Origin: Paragonimus westermani
Lineage: Eukaryota; Platyhelminthes; Trematoda; Plagiorchiida; Troglotrematidae
NCBI GenBank assembly: GCA_008508345.1
Contig: QNGE01001032.1
Location: forward strand, 124,824-188,823
Direction: 5' to 3'
DNA length: 64,000 bases
The notes beneath the pieces were generated by a model, which did no database searches, was not told the origin of the DNA, and saw nothing but the letters and a program-made list of their open reading frames with translations. The position numbers and the translations under genes are program-made. Shown here piece by piece: positions 60,072 to 64,000 of the stretch; within the stretch, counting starts at the first letter, position 1, and each line of letters starts with the position of its first letter.

Positions 60072-60483
60072 GCCATTTGAGTCACCTAATTACCCTCCCA
60101 TCCACAACTGATTGGCATAATTGCGTGACTAGTTGCTATTGCTCTTGCTGGCTTGACAGTCATGATGAGATAGAATGTTACGTAACTGGCCTGATTATGA
60201 ATAACCAACAATAACCGACTGGCCAAACTAGCATCAAGATAATTAGGGCACTGCTGATTGGTTGTAGTCCTAGTGTTCCAGCCAATGGACACATTGACAT
60301 GACATGCTGTCGTGTGCGAGCTGTCAGCTGAAACCATCGACCACCACATAGACTCTGTGGTAGAACTGGTGACTCTCCAGTTGTTTGGTTTAGCTCAATT
60401 TTTGTATCGTGTTTAGGATAGCATGGGTTAGTGTAGTTCTAGCAAAACTACGCTCGTTTTCTGACCATTGCTTCAAAAGCGTT

Positions 60484-61150
60484 CGGAAATGAAATAGAAA
60501 GCGGATTTGCTTGACAATCCTTTCGAAGTTGTCTACTTTTGTGTACAACGACCAACCCAGCGCTGTTCTGAATAATCCTCCTGTCTCTGTTGGTTGATTA
60601 TTGTTGAGTTCAGATGTTAACTCCAAGTGACCGAGTGGCCAGGACACAGTATGGGTGGAGTTCATATTACGTTGCCACGGTGGAAAAATATGATTGGTTT
60701 GGTGTAACGAAAGTCTTATAGTGGATCTTCTCTATTCGTTGTTGCCGAACCATCCCCAGACCAACGCTGACATCAGGACGACACAATAACTCAACTGGTG
60801 TTATACGACTGACCCACGCCATGGTGACCATGAAAGTTTTAATTTCGCTACCGTTACGACGTGGCAATGTAATATGAACTCCGTTCAATTACACCCCTCA
60901 ACCCTGTGGTCACCACGTTAGATTGAGAAAGAAGTCTGTGTTATCAGCCAGTAACACTTACTAAATGGTGTCCTGGCCACTCGGTCTAATGTTTAGTTGA
61001 CCTCACTTGGAGTTAACATCTGAACTCAACAATAATCAACCAACGGAGACAGGAGGATTATTCAGAACAGCGCTGGGTTGGTCGTTGTACACAAAAGTAG
61101 ACAACTTCGAAAGGATTGTCAAGCAAATCCGCTCTATACTTCATTGCAAT
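60484..61150. repeat. Large imperfect inverted repeat
   Basis: The left arm, about 60484-60680, and the right arm, about 60862-61150, are reverse complements. Matching blocks are GCGGATTTGCTTGACAATCC (60498 on) against 61112-61131, GTTGTCTACTTTTGTGTAC, AACCCAGCGCTGTTCTG, TAATCCTCCTGTCTC, GAGTTCAGATGTTAACTCC, CGAGTGGCCAGGACAC and GGAGTTCATATTACGTTGCC. The right arm has about 80 extra bases near 60885-60965 and about 18 more near 60992-61009. The spacer carries a 73-codon minus-strand frame (60667-60888) of unknown nature. A fold-back transposon or an inverted duplication of one is the likely origin. Confidence 0.75.
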
Positions 61151-61859
61151 TTCTCAACTGAACACAATTAGGATAAGATATCCTCAAGCCAACCCCCAAA
61201 ACCGCTTTATAAGCCTTGGGAGGTGAATAGTCGGCGTATACACAACAACGGGTATGGTCCGTACACTCATGAGTAAAATGATGGATAGGGAGATTTCCAG
61301 CATTCAGGTAGCGTAGGACATACATTGCACTGTGCATCCTGTTAATCCAAACGATTAGTCAGGGCCAGTTTGCACAGACTAGCCAGCTCAGACCAGATAT
61401 TAGAAAGGGAATGGCTTTGACGAACGACTAGCTGCATCTTCACATATAAGCATACGGTTCTCGGTGTCGACTGGGTTGCAGTGTCACTGAAGCGGTGGTG
61501 AACTACTGAAGAAAGACGATATATCTCGAGATGCTAACAGTTTATTTACTATCTTCAGTCGCGAACGTAGAACACTCGATTATCTAAATTATGTGGGTAG
61601 CTCGATTGTTCTTAGCCGTCAAAACAGGTCATGCATTAGATTAATGGGGGCGAATTTCCAAAAAGTAGGAAGTACGGAATCAATCTGTGGGTTTACGGCT
61701 GTGACCTCATCAGTTCACCGTCCATCGCCTGCATAAGCATCGTTCGGCATGACCAACAAAGCTAACGCAATGGTCTCTGGTGATGTCGTACATAGCAGGA
61801 ATGACTACTCTTTCCAGAGCCCGCATCCTTCACTACTGCTGACTTTGCACACCCTGAGG

Positions 61860-63234
61860 ATCTCCATTTGTTAGTGTCCCATTTTACCTCTCCAGTTTCA
61901 TTTCAACTCTTACTTTCACCATGCTCCAGACATTCTAAATTGGATTCAACATTGGTGACTAAAGTGCCAGTCGTAAGACTTGTCCTCCACTATATGACTT
62001 CTCAGCAAACACAGTTTCCAAATCGGTGTGACACGGTGCGTTGTCTGAAATGAGTGTATTGATCTTCATCTGATCTAGCAGGGTTCGCAGCCAGCCTTTG
62101 CAATCGCTGCTGTTGTATGCTCCCCGCCTCGTCGTATAGCCTACTATCGAGCCTGGTTTCATAGTGTGGTGGATTGTCAGGTCGGAGATGCGAGTTTTCA
62201 AACGCTCGGCGGAATACCTCAACGCGTGGGAGGTACGTTTGAAAACCTGCCGCGATCGGATCAAGGACAACGTGCGCGACCGGATGAGTCATCGCTCGAC
62301 TGGATCGGACCAACGGGCGAGGCAGGGCAGGCGAAATACGACAGACGGCCAGATCGGAGGCGTGGTTTTTCCAACATTTAGGGCAACATCTCGACACGAT
62401 GTTGGAATACGGCCAAGACCAACATTGGGTGGATGGCGGACAGCACGAGCAGCCGGACGAGCCATCGCGCAACGAAATCGGACAAACAGACGAGGAATGG
62501 CAAGCGGAAAACCCCCCGATTAGAAGGCGCCGATCACACACGTAAACCGGTCAGAAGTGCACACGACGTGTGGTCGGAAGCCGGGGGGGGAGTGTTGTGG
62601 ATTGGAATTATGACTCAAACGAGAGAGCGCGCGTTGCATGTGACTGACGATTTGGACAACAAAGATTGTGCTTTATTGGACGCCTTCTCGCTACAATAGC
62701 TCCAATCTAATGAAGATTACGACCTTGGCTGTTTGTTACAGAGGTGCACACTCTCGTTCCTTTCAATGAAAGTCTTATTGACCCCGTACAGAACAAACTG
62801 AAGTTTGCCTCATCTATCCAGTAAATATTCTTTGAATTTGCATAAGACTCCATCAGCCGATATGCAAATGTTCACCGTAACTTCCAATTTTCATTCGAGC
62901 TCATGCCAACGGGTACTTGGCACAGATTCTTGACATTTATGCACCGGCCATCCAAGTACTGACTAATCGTTGTGGTCTATAACTCTTTCTCAAACCCAGC
63001 CTTGATGCGCACTCTCGTAAATTGCGGTGTATTCGTTGGGTTTACGGAAGTCCACTCCAACATCATATCAATCTCTGATTCTGCCAGAATCTTGCTTCTG
63101 TGTCCGTTTCGAGGATTACACTTGACTCCGTTCAGAAGGGCAACCGTGCGCCAGTCATCGCCCCTTTCGAATGCTTCGATAAAACGTCTGCGTGTTTCGG
63201 GACTCACGCGACTGTACTTGCGTCCATCAGCCAT
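61860..63234 (-). pseudogene. Tc1/mariner-type DDE transposase, inactive and interrupted
   Basis: The minus-strand reading starts MADGRKYSRVSPETRRRFIE and FERGDDWRTVALLNGVK, a helix-turn-helix DNA-binding start (62977-63234). After a frameshift come ESYANSKNIYWIDEANFSLF (first catalytic aspartate, about 62797-62835), then, past the insertion at 62165-62695, MKPGSIVGYTTRRGAYNSS, KINTLISDNAPCHTDLETVF (second aspartate, near 62029-62051), LRLALYS-type sequence and MLNPI followed by a stop codon where the third acidic residue is expected (near 61935-61955), then NVWSMVKVRVEMKLER. The layout is that of an IS630/Tc1/mariner transposase of about 350 residues. Frameshifts, the stop at the third catalytic residue and the insertion all disable it. 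Confidence 0.82.
62165..62695 (+). mobile_element. LTR-element remnant inserted in the DDE transposase
   Basis: 531 bases, starting TGTGGTGGATTG and ending CGCTACA, flanked on both sides by ATAG (62161-62164 and 62696-62699), a 4-bp target-site duplication. Near the right end eight G at 62583-62590 are followed by AGTGTTGTGGATTGG, which repeats the start of the element; this looks like a polypurine tract and the start of a 103-bp 3' LTR. The inside is GC-rich and unlike its surroundings, with a forward frame 62164-62523. Removing the insert with one ATAG joins the two transposase halves in frame. It may be a Ty3/gypsy element with most of its interior deleted, or a solo LTR. Confidence 0.72.
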
Positions 63235-64000
63235 ATATGCGAGAGGAATAATGAGGATGTTCTCATAAACTGGTTTACTCTCACATTACAGCTCGAAGTC
63301 TACCACGATCCTAAACTTCACTCTTATTGGACGTGCAATCCACAGACACCCTTAATCACTTGTAACTCTTTGTCCATCAAAGATACCAACAAGGCCCCCA
63401 GTCTGATGAATAAATAAGGACAGGGGCTGATGACCTGTGCTCCAGTTTCATGGCTTACCGCGTTCTCACAAAGCAAATCCGTTGACACCCATCGAATAAC
63501 CCAAACCACTTCCTCTGTCAAAGTAGTCAGTGCGAAGTGACCTAATTAGGATTGTTTTTCCCTTCTTGTTAGTTGAACCGATCGTGTTCTGACTTGAAAG
63601 TTCTAATGAACCCAACTGACTTGCATTAGCATGTAATGGGAAATCTTGTGCCGAAAGTGGGAACAGATGTGTGAAAAGATATCATCATTGCTCATATGGC
63701 TCGTCTGCTGGAACAGAATGCGAATATTTGTTAGTAGACATCAGTGGTGCTTCTAGCTAAGTTGTACGTTGTACCTATCAGTGATTATAGCGGACTGATA
63801 ACTCATCACAGGAGATCGAACTTTTCATGATACAAATCTGAACAGAACGTGCAACTTCTAGATTAGTAGTTTGTACGAGGAAGTGGGTTGAACGAAGACA
63901 TTCAATTTGGCTTCATTCAAGTGGGTGGCTCCAATGATTTTACATTTGGTCTCTCAGTGGACTTGAAACAGCTCACCGAAGGGGTGGCTGTGTGCAGTAA

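Larger units (their letters stand above)
58505..64000. other. Flank upstream of the recognised receptor exons
   Basis: The next receptor exon towards the 5' end (signal peptide and first strand of the ATD) is expected on the minus strand at higher coordinates, but none of the minus-strand frames here fits it. The interval holds a PLE endonuclease fragment (59700-60071), a large inverted repeat (60484-61150), and a DDE transposase remnant with a nested LTR-element remnant (61860-63234). From 63235 to 64000 nothing is recognised. Confidence 0.5.

Noticed and set aside
60667..60888. 73-codon minus-strand frame in the spacer of the inverted repeat
   Set aside because: No family resemblance; it is kept only as a note under the repeat.
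62164..62523. 119-codon GC-rich plus-strand frame as a host gene
   Set aside because: It lies inside the 531-bp insert bounded by the ATAG duplication and overlaps other long frames on both strands, as expected for GC-rich element DNA.
1..64000. CRISPR arrays, bacterial operons, rRNA, prophage
   Set aside because: No regularly spaced repeats, no dense coding, no ribosomal RNA motifs. The window is eukaryotic.

Overview
The window looks like nuclear DNA of a digenean trematode (fluke). There are no bacterial-style packed genes. The one recognisable host gene is split into short exons with GT/AG splice sites and introns of 0.3 to 24 kb. The intergenic and intronic DNA is full of decayed elements of the kinds common in flukes: Penelope-like elements (PLE), non-LTR retrotransposons with an RTE/SR2-like C-terminal end, tRNA-derived SINEs, a Tc1/mariner-type DDE transposase and a short LTR-element remnant. 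No rRNA, intact tRNA, CRISPR array or operon is visible. The species cannot be named from sequence alone.

The only cellular gene I can support is a divergent ionotropic glutamate receptor (iGluR) on the minus strand, running from about 58504 down to 3263. Eight exons are proposed. Four encode the extracellular amino-terminal domain (58235-58504, 56574-56801, 56080-56286, 50943-51202). One tentative exon lies in the S1 ligand-binding region (40583-40819). The remaining three encode the end of S1 with M1 and the pore helix (15863-16193), M3 with the start of S2 (9965-10182), and most of the rest of S2 (3263-3522). Splice phases chain without conflict across all eight. The 5' end (signal peptide, first ATD exon) is probably beyond base 64000. 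The M4 and C-terminal exon was not found in 1-3262. Part of S1 is missing between 40583 and 16193, in a 24.4 kb interval.

Elements by region: 1-3262, SINE copies and a dispersed repeat. 3523-15862 (introns), one SINE, one second-type tRNA-like element, a short PLE trace. 16194-40582 (longest intron), several PLE pieces, two non-LTR retrotransposon 3' ends lying head to head at 20201-22300, and a PLE tail with an inverted partial copy at 35745-36203. 40820-50942, a large broken PLE (44183-47580) containing a 1,234-bp near-perfect duplication around a single N, and a SINE. 51203-56079, a SINE palindrome around a second N. 58505-64000, a PLE endonuclease fragment, a large imperfect inverted repeat, and a dead DDE transposase split by an LTR-element remnant with a 4-bp target-site duplication.

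I did not find a new multi-gene system. The points most worth a second look are the unusual iGluR pore and gate sequence combined with conserved ligand-binding residues, the nested transposon insertion, the head-to-head non-LTR junction, the SINE with a central tRNA-like core, and two probable assembly faults at the N positions.
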